A DNA stretch of 64,000 nucleotides from Streptomyces avermitilis MA-4680 = NBRC 14893 (GTDB taxonomy: Bacteria > Actinomycetota > Actinomycetes > Streptomycetales > Streptomycetaceae). Under the pieces are notes generated by a model. The model had not been told where the DNA came from. It saw nothing but the letters and a program-made list of their open reading frames with translations, and did not search any database. This document shows, one piece after another, positions 40,560 through 49,904 of this stretch. Where the stretch lies: positions 4,898,001 through 4,962,000 of the forward strand of contig NC_003155.5 of NCBI RefSeq assembly GCF_000009765.2, written 5' to 3'. The translations under genes and the position numbers were made by a program. Positions within the stretch are counted from its first letter, which is position 1. Every line of letters starts with the position of its first letter.

Positions 40560-41528
40560 ATGCGTGCGGCACAGGTGAAGGAGTTCGGCGGCCCGGAGGT
40601 GCTGGTCCCGGTGGACCTGCCCGACCCGGTACCCGGCCCGGGCGAGGTGGTGATCGAGGTCGCGTACACGGACACGATCTTCGTGGAGACCCAGCTGAGG
40701 TCCGGCTGGGGCCGGGAGTTCTTCCCGGCCGAACCGCCGTACGTGCCGGGCGGCGGTGTGTCCGGGGTGGTGGGCGCGCTCGGTCCGGACGTCCCGGCCG
40801 AGTGGCTGGGCCGGCGGGTGACGTCGTTCGTGACGGGGAGCTACGCGGAACGGGCGGTGGCGGCGGTCTCGTCCCTGACGCCGGTCCCCGACGCCCTGGA
40901 CCTGCTGACCGCCGCGGCCCTGGTCCATGACGGCGTGACGGCGACGGGCCTGCTGGAACTGACCACCGTCACCGAGACGGACCGCGTCCTGATCCTGGGC
41001 GCGTCGGGCGGCATGGGCACGCTGCTGGTCCAGCTGGCGCACGCGCGGGGCGCCCGGGTGGTGGGAGTGGCCCGGGGCGAGGCGAAGGTGGCGCTGGTGC
41101 GGAAGCTGGGGGCGGACGAGGTGGTGGACGCGACGCTCGCGGACTGGCCCTCGCGGGCGCGCCACGCGCTGGGCGGGGACGGGGCGGCGGACGTGGTGCT
41201 GGACGGAGTGGGGGGCGAGCTGGGGGCCGCGGCGTTCACGCTGACGGCCGACGGCGGGCGGTTCTCGGCACACGGGGCGCCGTCCGGGGGCTTCGCCGCC
41301 CTCGATCCCGACGAGGCGGGGCGGCGCGGCATCACCCTCTTCGGCATCGGGGACGTGCAGTTCGGTCCGGCCGACCTGTCGCGCCTGACGGCCGGCGCGC
41401 TGGCCGAAGCCGCGGCGGGGCGGCTGCGGCCGGTGGTCGGGGAGGTGTTCGCGCTGGAGAAGGCCGCCGAGGCGCACGCCGCCATCGAGGGGCGGCAGTC
41501 CGCGGGGAAGGTGCTGCTGCGCAGGTAG
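40560..41528 (+). CDS. Zinc-type alcohol dehydrogenase-like quinone oxidoreductase
   Basis: A 322-residue NADPH-binding MDR enzyme. The N-terminal GroES-like part includes VKEFGGPEVLVPVDLP and VPGGGVSGVVGALG. The Rossmann motif is ILGASGGMGTLLVQLAHARG. No structural zinc Cys residues are seen, so it belongs to the quinone oxidoreductase group. GAGGAG eight bases upstream fixes ATG 40560. Expression is probably set by the dyad upstream, which suggests a role against redox-cycling compounds. Confidence 0.9.
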   Translation: MRAAQVKEFGGPEVLVPVDLPDPVPGPGEVVIEVAYTDTIFVETQLRSGWGREFFPAEPPYVPGGGVSGVVGALGPDVPAEWLGRRVTSFVTGSYAERAVAAVSSLTPVPDALDLLTAAALVHDGVTATGLLELTTVTETDRVLILGASGGMGTLLVQLAHARGARVVGVARGEAKVALVRKLGADEVVDATLADWPSRARHALGGDGAADVVLDGVGGELGAAAFTLTADGGRFSAHGAPSGGFAALDPDEAGRRGITLFGIGDVQFGPADLSRLTAGALAEAAAGRLRPVVGEVFALEKAAEAHAAIEGRQSAGKVLLRR

Positions 41529-41586
41529 CGCTCCGCCGCGCGGTCGGTCACGCGGTCAGTCACACAGTCGGCGCTCCGCCGGTACG

Positions 41587-43824
41587 TCACCCGCCCACGG
41601 GCAGCCCGGCCGGTCCGGTGCCGCCCCGGCCGCCGTCCGGCAGGGCGCGGGCGAGGCAGGGTTGCGACAGCCGGCCGAGGGGCAGTCCCAGCGAGGCTGT
41701 CGCGGCCCGCAGGGTCATCGCGTACGAGCTGACCGCCCTGCGCACGTTGGGGGCGTCGAGGCCCGCGCCGGTGACGAGCCGGTCGAGGTCCACATAGGCG
41801 GAGCGGACGATCTCGATCCACCGGTAGACCCGCCAGTCCCGCTGCCAGTCCTTCGTGTGGGTGGGGGCGAGTCCGCGTTCCCAGCGGCGGAACATGCGGT
41901 CGCGGATCTCCGGCCGGGTCGGGGTGAGGTGCAGGTGCCGGACCAGGTCGTACAGCGGGTCGCCGACCATCGCCATCTCCCAGTCGATGATGGTGAGCGC
42001 GAACCGGTCGGGCCGGCGTACGAGATTCCAGGGGTTCAGGTCTCCGTGCAGCAAGGACGGTGACCTGGGCGTCACCTCGTGCCGGGCGAGGATCTGCCCC
42101 AGCCGAGCCGCGTCCGGAAGGCCCAGCAGACGCGCCAGTTGCTGCGACTCCCTCGGCAGCCCGCGGACCAGCCCGACCAGTTGCCCGCTCAGCCACGTGT
42201 AGAAGTCGGGCTCGCCCGCCATCGGGTCCAGGGCGCCGTGGTCGACGTCCGTCAGGGCGCAGAGCTGGTCGACGAGTCCGTCCGCCTCGTGCGGCAGCAG
42301 ACCGTGCACCGGATGGTTGGGGGGCTGGTCACCGTCGGGCGGACCGACATACGTGTGGATGGCGAAAGGATCCCGCTCAGCGCTCTCGCCCAGCGCCAGG
42401 ACCCGCGGCGCCGTCACCGCGACCCGGGACGACTCGATGGCCCGCAGCACCGCGTGCTCGCTGAGGAAGCTGGGCTCGCGCCGGCAGACCGACGCGAGCC
42501 TGCGCCGTACCACCACGGGAAAGCCGACCCCCGGCACCCGGACCACCGAGTTCAGGTGCGCGGTGCCCTTGAACACACGGGCCGCCGGCGCCGCCCCTTC
42601 CGCCATCAGGGCGGAGAGCACCGCGGGGTGGGGGAATTCGGGGTGTTCCGGGACGCGTCTGTCCGGTACCCAGCCGATCGTGGCGCGCCGGGCGCCGGGG
42701 CTCCGCTGAGGCGACGACGCCTGCCACCGGTAGAGGGCCCCCCGGATCTCGGCGGTACCCGGGACCTGCGCCAGCCCGAGTGGTTCCGCGGCTGTCCAAA
42801 GAGCCCTGTGCACCTCGGCCGTGGCGGCGTCCAGGCTCTTCTCGTCGCGCGAGTCCGTCAGCGACCGCGCCGCCCGGATGACGTCGGGAAACACCGACTG
42901 CGCCTGTTCGAAGGCGACGTAGTGGCGCAAGTCGGTCGCGAGTCCGTTCACCGCCGCCGGCCGGGTCGCCCCCATCGCGTCGGCCCAGGCGTGGATCACC
43001 TCGTCCCGCTGGAAGGCCGGGTACCGCATCCGTACGAGGTGCGTGGCCAGGTCGTGCAGGGGATCGCCGTACGTCGCCAGTTCCCAGTCGACGCAGACCA
43101 GTGGCGGGTCGCCGCTGTAGGGGACGATCACGTTGTCCCGGTGGAGGTCCGTGTGCAGAAGGCTGTACGGGCGACGCGCCATCGCGGGAACCCGCCCGGC
43201 CAGCCGGGTGAGGGCGTCTCCGGGGACGCCCAGAGCCGCGAACAGTCCACCGTAGGCGGCCCAGTTGGGCTGACGGATCTGGCGGTCGGCGAGGTGCGCG
43301 AGGGTACGCAGGAACGCCTGGCCGTCCTTGTCGTTGCGGGGCCAGTCGGCGGGCAGCGGCGGCAGGGCCTCCCTGCGCACCTGCGCCATCCGGGCCAACA
43401 GCCCCGCCAGCGCCTTGAGCATGAGGCCGTCGACCGGTTTGCCGTTGCCGCAGAGGCTCGACAGCGGCACGCCCGGCACATAGCTGTGGATCACGGCGTT
43501 CTCGCGCTTGACGAGGCATTCGGGCACATGGGGCAGGACGCCGTGGAGGGCGCCGAGGATCTCCGCCTCGTCCCGCCAGGTCCTGATCACCACGGGCAGC
43601 GCCTCGGCGCGGGGAATCCGCACCACCACCGGCGTCCCGGCCGCACGCCCCAGGAGACGCGCGACCGGCTCGGCGAGCGGAGTCACGAAGTTCTGGTGGT
43701 GCTGTCCGCTGCTCGGTACCCCCCGCTCGGCCGCCACGCGCACGAACGCGTCGAACGCGCTGTCGGGAAGAACGTCGGCGGCTCGTTCCCGGACCGGAGG
43801 ACGGGGAACGGGGGGTGCGCCCAC
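41587..43824 (-). CDS. Tandem aminoglycoside-phosphotransferase-fold protein
   Basis: A 745-residue protein with two complete kinase-like (APH) domains. The first has Brenner HTDLHRDN and the metal motif VCVDWELATYGDPLHD. The second has HGDLNPWN and IIDWEMAMVGDPLYD. Both keep the catalytic Asp and Asn, so both may be active. A Pro/Arg linker (about 370-400) joins them. Substrates could be small alcohols, sugars or antibiotics. Single-domain homologues are common; a double one is rare in my knowledge. The start is a GTG; no ribosome site stands out. Confidence 0.8.
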   Translation of the reverse strand: MGAPPVPRPPVRERAADVLPDSAFDAFVRVAAERGVPSSGQHHQNFVTPLAEPVARLLGRAAGTPVVVRIPRAEALPVVIRTWRDEAEILGALHGVLPHVPECLVKRENAVIHSYVPGVPLSSLCGNGKPVDGLMLKALAGLLARMAQVRREALPPLPADWPRNDKDGQAFLRTLAHLADRQIRQPNWAAYGGLFAALGVPGDALTRLAGRVPAMARRPYSLLHTDLHRDNVIVPYSGDPPLVCVDWELATYGDPLHDLATHLVRMRYPAFQRDEVIHAWADAMGATRPAAVNGLATDLRHYVAFEQAQSVFPDVIRAARSLTDSRDEKSLDAATAEVHRALWTAAEPLGLAQVPGTAEIRGALYRWQASSPQRSPGARRATIGWVPDRRVPEHPEFPHPAVLSALMAEGAAPAARVFKGTAHLNSVVRVPGVGFPVVVRRRLASVCRREPSFLSEHAVLRAIESSRVAVTAPRVLALGESAERDPFAIHTYVGPPDGDQPPNHPVHGLLPHEADGLVDQLCALTDVDHGALDPMAGEPDFYTWLSGQLVGLVRGLPRESQQLARLLGLPDAARLGQILARHEVTPRSPSLLHGDLNPWNLVRRPDRFALTIIDWEMAMVGDPLYDLVRHLHLTPTRPEIRDRMFRRWERGLAPTHTKDWQRDWRVYRWIEIVRSAYVDLDRLVTGAGLDAPNVRRAVSSYAMTLRAATASLGLPLGRLSQPCLARALPDGGRGGTGPAGLPVGG

Positions 43825-44086
43825 TGGCCGCTCCTGGAGGGTCGCGCGGGGTGGTGGAAGGTGAGGTCAAAATAACCGCGAGATGCGCTCCGCACGACCG
43901 GAGACCAGGTTCACTGGGCCCATCGAGTGGCTCGCCACTCTTCTCTACGTTCTCGTGCGTCAGGTCGTTCGGCGCTGCGGCGGGTTCACCTTCATGCGCA
44001 AGCCCCGGAGCGGTTGCTCCCGCGGTTCGGGCATGCTACAGCACCGTCTGGGCAGCACCCCGGTCACCGACGGCGGCGGCGGGCGC

Positions 44087-44839
44087 TCACGGCCGGGCGG
44101 AAGCGGACTGCTCCCTGAGGACGCGCAGCACCAGCTCCAGCGACCCCACGATCTCCTCGGCGCCGGCCTCCTTCAGGAGCTTCTCCTTGCGGTCGTTGCG
44201 CGCGTAGCCCAGGAAGGGAACGCCCGCCCGCTGTGCGGCGAAGTAGTCCGAAGGGGTGTCGCCGATCATCAAGGACGCGGACGGAGCGGCGCCCATCGCG
44301 TTCAGCGCGCGGTTGAGGCAGTGCGGATCCGGCTTCAGAAGGTGCAGGTCCTGGGTGCGGCCGTAGATGTGCGGGGCGAAGCACGCGCTGAGGCCACGGC
44401 TCGCCACGTACTTGCGGGCCACCCGCGGAGAGTTGTTCGTGGCGATGGCGAGTCGGGCGCCGACCGCCGTCCAGGTGCGGATCAGGGGGTCCGCGTACGC
44501 CGTGGGCATGGCCGAGGACGCCGCGCGGAGTTCCTGCTTGGTGAGACGTTCCTCCAGCTCGGCCACCAGGTCGCTGCCGGGGTGTCTGCGGTCCACCGCG
44601 CGCAGGACTATGTGCGGGTCCAGAGCCTCGCGTTCCGTCTCCGACAACAGGGCGTGCAGGCCCCGGCCTTCGAGCCACTCCACGAGCTCGACCGCCACCC
44701 GCTCCGCCTTGTGCCCCGCGAACAGCCGACAGATCGGCCCATCGAAGTCGAAGAGGACGAAACGGGCCCGCGTGATCAGTTCTCGCAGTTTCTCGGTCTC
44801 TGCTGTCACCAGTTCAGTCTGCGTCGCATCAGAAGTCAC
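44087..44839 (-). CDS. HAD-superfamily hydrolase coupled to a GntR regulator
   Basis: About 250 residues. Motif I is FVLFDFDGPICRLF, motif II LAIATNNSP, motif III LKPDPHCLNRAL and motif IV MIGDTPSDYFAAQRAG, so all catalytic residues are present. It resembles phosphoglycolate-phosphatase-like enzymes. The GTG start at 44839 overlaps the stop of the GntR gene (TAGTG), giving coupling. An alternative GTG lies 30 bases further in. The substrate is unknown but may be the signal for the GntR protein. Confidence 0.85.
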   Translation of the reverse strand: MTSDATQTELVTAETEKLRELITRARFVLFDFDGPICRLFAGHKAERVAVELVEWLEGRGLHALLSETEREALDPHIVLRAVDRRHPGSDLVAELEERLTKQELRAASSAMPTAYADPLIRTWTAVGARLAIATNNSPRVARKYVASRGLSACFAPHIYGRTQDLHLLKPDPHCLNRALNAMGAAPSASLMIGDTPSDYFAAQRAGVPFLGYARNDRKEKLLKEAGAEEIVGSLELVLRVLREQSASARP

Positions 44840-45690
44840 TAAGAGAGTGTCAGGTCCGTCGTGATGGTTTCCCAGAGGGCGTTGAACCACTTCTGGGATT
44901 GGTCCACGAACGCGGCGTCCCGCTGGCCCACCCGGCTCTCGAAGGAGAAGAGCAGGGACTTGGAGCCGAGGGCGTCGTACATCTCCAGGGTCCGGCTCTC
45001 CACCTCCTCCTCCCGCTTCGTCAGCATGTAGTAGGCGATCAGCGCCTCTTCCTCGTTGAGCAGGTACAGCTTCACCGGCGGGGTGAACGGCAGGGCGCGG
45101 AAGGTCACCCGGACGTCGATGCCGTGCGAGGAGCGCAGGGCCTGGAGGTTGTGGCGCAGGACATGCCCCTGGGCGTTGCGCTGCTCCAGCCAGCGCTTGT
45201 GGACGGGGTCGCCCTCGGTGCGGCCGTCGACCTGGATCGGGAACGCGAGGTTGATGTCGCGGGACGGGAGCAGGATGCGGACGTCGATCGACTCCGGGCG
45301 GAGCCGGCCCTCATGGATCTGGCGGACCGGTTCGCCGAGCGCCAGCATCAGCGTCTCGGCGGTCAGGCAGGCCGCGTCCACATGGACGTGCGGGACCCCG
45401 AACGCCGCCGTGAGCCGGGGGGCCAGGCCCACCATCGTCGGCTGAGGTTCGTCACGGGTGGGCGTGACCTCCGCGATCCGCGGCGGGCTCCCCTTGCTGA
45501 CGTTGCTCAGCAGGCCGTCCTCCTGGAGTGCGCGCAGGGCCTGGCGGACCGTGCCGCGTTCCACGCCGAACTCCTCCGCCAGTTCGGCCTGGGTCGGCAG
45601 GCGGTCGCCCGCCTTCAGGTCGCCGGCGCGGATGCGGTCCCGCAGGGTGTCGGCGATCTCCTGGGGCGAGAGCCTTCTGCTGCCGTTCAC
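44839..45690 (-). CDS. GntR-family regulator with an unusual effector domain (copy 1)
   Basis: About 283 residues. The N-terminal GntR winged HTH (RLPTQAELAEEFGVERGTVR) precedes a 200-residue domain found in the paralogue at 46066. Shared stretches include HNLQALRSSHGIDVRVTFRA, LPFTPPVKLYLLNEEEAL and WFNALWETI. This domain is neither FCD nor UTRA. AGGAG nine bases upstream favours GTG 45690 over earlier in-frame starts (45711, 45717). It forms an operon with the HAD gene. The promoter holds the operator AGTTGG-N3-CCAACT shared with the paralogue. Confidence 0.82.
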   Translation of the reverse strand: MNGSRRLSPQEIADTLRDRIRAGDLKAGDRLPTQAELAEEFGVERGTVRQALRALQEDGLLSNVSKGSPPRIAEVTPTRDEPQPTMVGLAPRLTAAFGVPHVHVDAACLTAETLMLALGEPVRQIHEGRLRPESIDVRILLPSRDINLAFPIQVDGRTEGDPVHKRWLEQRNAQGHVLRHNLQALRSSHGIDVRVTFRALPFTPPVKLYLLNEEEALIAYYMLTKREEEVESRTLEMYDALGSKSLLFSFESRVGQRDAAFVDQSQKWFNALWETITTDLTLS

Positions 45691-45798
45691 TGCAACGTTC
45701 TCCTGAGTCACGACCAAACGCTACAACTTCGGTCCATCTATGGGCAGTTGTTTGAAAGTTGTTTATGAGTAGGTACCAACTGGGGATAACTTCACCAT

Positions 45799-45813
45799 AG
45801 TTGGTTGCCAACT
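45799..45813. promoter_or_regulatory. Conserved GntR operator, copy 1
   Basis: agttgg-ttg-ccaact, upstream of GntR copy 1 and of the divergent small membrane gene at 45871. The same palindrome is found upstream of copy 2 at 47056. Further gttg half-sites lie around it. Confidence 0.7.
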
Positions 45814-45870
45814 TAGCAGAGTTGGCGGAGGGTTTGCCTCCACCTCAACCCCGCAGAAGGAGGTACCACC

Positions 45871-46059
45871 ATGCCCGTCATCGCCCTCCTCACCGCCGTC
45901 TTCGTCGTCGGATTCGAGCAGATCGTCCAGTGGCGCTACGGTGCGAGCGGTGTCGTCGGCCTGCTGCTGCTCAGCATCGGCGTCAAGGCCAAGAACCCCA
46001 CGTGCAGCTCCATCGGCGCCGTCGTCCTCGCGCTGACGGTCGCCGGCCCCGCGCTGTGA
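45871..46059 (+). CDS. Small conserved membrane protein
   Basis: A 62-residue protein with two hydrophobic segments (about 2-15 and 28-38) and a third near the end (AVVLALTVAG); the loop holds EQIVQWRYG. A very strong ribosome site, AAGGAGGT, lies before the ATG. It sits between the two GntR paralogues and is divergent from copy 1, so the shared operator probably controls it. I recall homologues beside GntR genes in Streptomyces but no role. Confidence 0.7.
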   Translation: MPVIALLTAVFVVGFEQIVQWRYGASGVVGLLLLSIGVKAKNPTCSSIGAVVLALTVAGPAL

Positions 46060-46065
46060 CAGCGC

Positions 46066-46968
46066 CTAGTTCGTGAACTCCAGTTCCGAACTGATCGTCT
46101 CCCACAGCGCGTTGAACCACAGGTGCGACTGCTCCACGAACGTCGTGTCCCGCAGGCTCGCCCCCTGCGCGAAGGCGAACAGCATGGACTGCGTGCCTTC
46201 GGCGTCGTACATCTCCAGGTACTCGTGGTCGATCTCCTCGCCGCGCCGCGTCAGCGTGTAGTACGCGAACAGCGCCTCCGACTCGCCCAGCAGGTAGAGC
46301 TTCACGGGCGGGGTGAAGGGGAGGGCCCGGAAGGACACGTGGACGTCCACGCCGTGCGTGGCCCGCAGCGCCAGCAGGTTGTGCCGGAGCACCTGCCCCT
46401 GGGCGTTGCGCTGGGTCAGCCAGCGGCGCTGGAGCCGGCCGTTGTGCGACGCGTCCACGGGTGCCGGGAACGCCAGGTCGATCTCGCGGCTCGGCAGCAG
46501 CACCCGGACATCGACCTTGGCCGGTTTTATACGTCCCGCGTGAATCTCGCGCAACGGCTCGCTCATCGCGAGCGTCAGCGAGACCGAGGTCAGGCACAGG
46601 GCGTCTATCTCCACGTGCGGGACCGCGAAGGCCGCCGACACCCGCGGGGCGAGCGCCACCATCGTGGGCTGCGGCGGAGTTTCGGGCCCGGTCGGCACAC
46701 CGCCTATGTTCTGAGCGACGGTCGCCGGGCTGCCCTTCGAAACATTGGAAAGCAGCCGCTCCGCCTGAAGGATGCGCAGCGCCTCCCGTACAGCCCCACG
46801 CTCCACCCCGAACTCGTCCGCCAGCCTGGCCTGCGTGGGCATGCGCTGTCCCGGCCGCAGCACTCCGGACCTGATCCGGCTGCGCAGCTCGTCGGCCACC
46901 TCGCGATGTGACGCCTGTGGCTGTCGTGACCTCTTCCGCCCCTTGACGGAGGCATGTTCCGGGTCCAC
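46066..46968 (-). CDS. GntR-family regulator with an unusual effector domain (copy 2)
   Basis: About 300 residues and a clear paralogue of the protein at 44839-45690 along its whole length. The HTH MPTQARLADEFGVERGAVRE and the C-terminal domain share HNLLALRATHGVDVHVSFRA, LPFTPPVKLYLLGESEAL and WFNALWETI. The promoter region is also duplicated (similar bases from about 46980 to 47070). The GTG at 46968 is taken as start; no ribosome site is seen. Local gene duplication with shared operators suggests cross-regulation. Confidence 0.8.
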   Translation of the reverse strand: MDPEHASVKGRKRSRQPQASHREVADELRSRIRSGVLRPGQRMPTQARLADEFGVERGAVREALRILQAERLLSNVSKGSPATVAQNIGGVPTGPETPPQPTMVALAPRVSAAFAVPHVEIDALCLTSVSLTLAMSEPLREIHAGRIKPAKVDVRVLLPSREIDLAFPAPVDASHNGRLQRRWLTQRNAQGQVLRHNLLALRATHGVDVHVSFRALPFTPPVKLYLLGESEALFAYYTLTRRGEEIDHEYLEMYDAEGTQSMLFAFAQGASLRDTTFVEQSHLWFNALWETISSELEFTN

Positions 46969-47055
46969 GACAAAACAGTACAACTTCGCGCCATCTTTGG
47001 GCAGTTCAGTGAAAGGTGGTTATGAGACGTCCCCAATCGGAGATAAGTCAAATGG

Positions 47056-47070
47056 AGTTGGTCGCCAACT
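47056..47070. promoter_or_regulatory. Conserved GntR operator, copy 2
   Basis: agttgg-tcg-ccaact, about 90 bases upstream of GntR copy 2. Arms are identical to copy 1 at 45799-45813. Confidence 0.7.
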
Positions 47071-47189
47071 TGAGCAACATGGTCACACTTCCGAGGGTTG
47101 GTTATCGCGGGCGACGCACGTGACAACCGTCCGGCAGCCCCGCTGACCGGGCTCCCTTCCGGAGGGGAGCCGGGAGCTCGGTCGGCCCG

Positions 47190-47290
47190 CACAGCCACAA
47201 CTTCATACGGCGTACGCACCACTGGCACAGCCACAACCGCATACGGGAGCACCACCGCACAGCCACAACCGCATAGCTACGGATACGAAC
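47190..47290. repeat. Tandem repeat with unit start cacagccacaac
   Basis: cacagccacaac starts at 47190, 47226 and 47258, each followed by ycatacgg or a near variant. It lies in the 376-base stretch 46969-47344 between GntR copy 2 and the Eis-like gene end. I see no gene in it. Confidence 0.6.
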
Positions 47291-47344
47291 GCGATCCCGA
47301 ACCGGCAGGCACCCGCACGGAAGGAGAGCACCGCCCACCCGGGA

Positions 47345-48601
47345 TCAGAACATGTCCGGGCACCACGGTCGCCCGGACGTTCGCAGCAGGGCGTCGGCAA
47401 CGGAGGCGGCGCCCTCTTGCTGTTCCCGCACCCGGCCGAGCGCGGCCAGCCGCACCGCCGACGCGTCGCCCAGCCACAGCGCCGCCAACTCGCCCACGTC
47501 CAGCGTGAGTCCGGCATCCCGCGTGGTCGGCTCGCAGACCGCCCCGTCCGGCCCCACCGTCAGCCGGTACCGCCCGCCGGCCAGTCCGTGCCGGTCCACG
47601 ACGTCCAGTACGAGCGTCCCCGACCCGTCGTACGTACGCGCCTCCAGCGCCCGTACGACATCCAGGATCCGCACCCACAGCCAGTCCGCGTGCGTGGTGA
47701 CGCGGGCGGCGCGGGGATCGGGCAGGAAGTGCGGCAGCAGGTCGTCGGGGGCCCGCCAGCCCGTCCTGACCTTCGTGATCCAGTCGATGGAGCACAGGTA
47801 GTGCCACAGGGCGCGCTCCGCGGCCGGGGTCGTCGCGATCAGCCAGTTCACCTTCGCCGTGTTCTGGGGCTGCTTGGCGTCGCCCCAGTGGTCGTCGCAC
47901 TCGTACGACACCAGGCCCTCGACCTCGCCGGACGCCGAGCGGTACACGGCGTAGAAGGGCTCCGTCCACGGTGAGCGGTCCAGGCGCACGACGCCCGTGT
48001 GGACCTGCCACCAGCGCTCGTCGCGGCTGACCGCGCCGGGCTGGGTACGCCTGAGCCGCTCGTGCAGCTCCGGGCCGGCCTTGCGGACGTCCTCGCCGTC
48101 GACGAGGTCGATGCGGCCGCCGTCCCCGGGGCCCGACCAGCGGGGGTCGAGACCGGTCCTCGGCACGTCGATCGTCCACTCGGTGGAGTGGGTGGCGGCG
48201 CCGAAGCCGTAGCGCCCGTAGATCGGGTACTCGGCGGCGATGAGGGTGGCGACGACGTCCCCGCGCTCCTTCGCGGCCGCGAGGTCCTGGGCCATCATGC
48301 GGGTGAGCAGGCCGCGGCGGCGGTGCGTGGCGGTGACGGTGACGTTGGAGATCGCGTCGGCGGGGACGGAGGCGCCGCCCACCGCGGTGAGCTCCTGCGG
48401 GAACGATCTGAACGTCGCGACGCAGCGGCCGTTGTCGAAGGCACCCAGGGTGCGGGCCGGGACGAGGTACGAGCTCCGGTCCGCGACCTCGCGTTCCGAG
48501 ACCTCCGGGGAGCGCAGGAAACCGGTGTTGAGGGCGCGGATCCAGTCGGCTGTCTCGGCCTCGGCGATCGGGCGTACGTCGATGTCGTCGGGGCGGCTCA
48601 T
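47345..48601 (-). CDS. Eis-like GNAT N-acetyltransferase
   Basis: A 418-residue protein with the three-part Eis fold: an N-terminal GNAT domain with the acetyl-CoA loop VTATHRRRGLLTRMM, a central second GNAT-like domain and a C-terminal SCP2-like domain. The chain ends in Phe; in Eis the terminal carboxylate takes part in catalysis. Homologues acetylate aminoglycosides or protein lysines at several amines. It is a possible self-resistance or protein-modification enzyme; the substrate is unknown. Confidence 0.88.
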   Translation of the reverse strand: MSRPDDIDVRPIAEAETADWIRALNTGFLRSPEVSEREVADRSSYLVPARTLGAFDNGRCVATFRSFPQELTAVGGASVPADAISNVTVTATHRRRGLLTRMMAQDLAAAKERGDVVATLIAAEYPIYGRYGFGAATHSTEWTIDVPRTGLDPRWSGPGDGGRIDLVDGEDVRKAGPELHERLRRTQPGAVSRDERWWQVHTGVVRLDRSPWTEPFYAVYRSASGEVEGLVSYECDDHWGDAKQPQNTAKVNWLIATTPAAERALWHYLCSIDWITKVRTGWRAPDDLLPHFLPDPRAARVTTHADWLWVRILDVVRALEARTYDGSGTLVLDVVDRHGLAGGRYRLTVGPDGAVCEPTTRDAGLTLDVGELAALWLGDASAVRLAALGRVREQQEGAASVADALLRTSGRPWCPDMF

Positions 48602-48724
48602 ACGGTCACGCTAGGCGTACGGCGATGGGGTGTCGCGGGAATTTTGCACCCCGCCTCCCCGGCCGCCCTCCCTGTCCCGTCCCCGTCCCGTCCTCTGAGT
48701 GCTGCCGCCCATGACGGGCCGGGG

Positions 48725-49714
48725 TCAGAACGCCGCCCGGATCTCCCCCACCTCGCGCCCGCCGCCGAGCAGCGGCGCCGCCCCGATCCGGGCCACCACC
48801 GGCGCGGCCACGCCCATGAGAGCGAGCGCCCGCGCCAGAACCGGCCCCAGCGCGCGCGTCGCCCCGTCGTCCACCTTGAACGCCAGCGCCCGGCCGTCCG
48901 GCAGGGCCACCGCCTGGACCGCCTCCGCGCCCATCTTGGACAGGGCGCCCGGCAGCTCACGCATCAGCCAGGTGTCGGGGCGGCGCGTGCCCGCGACGTA
49001 CTCGGGGTGGGCGCGCATCGCGTCGGCGACGCGGCGTTCGGCGGTGCCGTCGGCCGCCAGCACGAAGGAGCGGAAGGCGCGCGCCAGGCCCGTCAGGGTG
49101 ATCGCCATGAGGGGGGCGCCGCAGCCGTCGGTGCCCACCGCCGCGACCGGCTCGCCCGCCGCCTCCTCCACCACGGTGTGGATCAGCTGCTGCAAGGGGT
49201 GGGCCGGGTCCAGGTACGAGTCCAGCGGCCAGCCCCGCAGCGCGGACACCGCGAGCATCGCCGTGTGCTTGCCGGAGCAGTTCATGGTGACGCGGTCGCG
49301 GACGGCGCCCGCGGCCAGGTACGCCTCGGTCTCCACCCCGTCCAGCGGCAGGTCCGGCGGGCACTGGAGCTGCGCCGCGCTCAGCCCGTGCTCGGCCAGC
49401 ATCTTCTGGACCAGGTCCCGGTGGAAGGTCTCGCCCGAGTGGCTCGCGGCCGCGATCGCGAGGCGCTCCCCGTCCAGTTCCAGGCCGGCCCGCAGGATGC
49501 CCGCGGCCTGCATCGGCTTGTTGGACGAGCGGGGGAAGACGGGAGCCGTCACATCGCCGAGCGCCAGCTCCACGGAGCCGTCCGCGGCCAGCAGCACCAG
49601 GCTCCCCCGGTGCCGCCCCTCGACGAAGCCGGAACGCACGACCTCCGCGAGGACGGGCGGTACGGCGGACACGGCGGGAGCGGCGGGTATCGCGGGCGTG
49701 GCAGGGGCGGACAT
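48725..49714 (-). CDS. L-asparaginase II-family enzyme
   Basis: A 329-residue enzyme of the AnsA/rhizobial-type asparaginase family: FPRSSNKPMQAAGI near the N-terminus, the CSGKHTAMLA active-site segment with conserved Cys and Lys, and GTDGCGAPLMAITLTG. The N-terminus (SAPATPAIPAAPAVSAVPP) is low complexity, so the true start may be later. It converts Asn to Asp and ammonia. No operon partner is seen; rsiG lies upstream on the same strand. Confidence 0.88.
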   Translation of the reverse strand: MSAPATPAIPAAPAVSAVPPVLAEVVRSGFVEGRHRGSLVLLAADGSVELALGDVTAPVFPRSSNKPMQAAGILRAGLELDGERLAIAAASHSGETFHRDLVQKMLAEHGLSAAQLQCPPDLPLDGVETEAYLAAGAVRDRVTMNCSGKHTAMLAVSALRGWPLDSYLDPAHPLQQLIHTVVEEAAGEPVAAVGTDGCGAPLMAITLTGLARAFRSFVLAADGTAERRVADAMRAHPEYVAGTRRPDTWLMRELPGALSKMGAEAVQAVALPDGRALAFKVDDGATRALGPVLARALALMGVAAPVVARIGAAPLLGGGREVGEIRAAF

Positions 49715-49904
49715 CGGCGGTGGCCTTCCGGGACGGGACGGGACCTGCCCGGGCGGCGGGCCGACCCGGTCTCCCGGGCGGGCCGGAGGTCTCCCTCCGG
49801 CCGCCTGGCGCGAAGGTCTCCCTCCGGGCCCGGCGCCGCGGCCGCCGGAATTCCCGGGGCCGCAGTGGCCACGGGCGGGCCCGGGATCGCCGGGGCCCGC
49901 CTTG

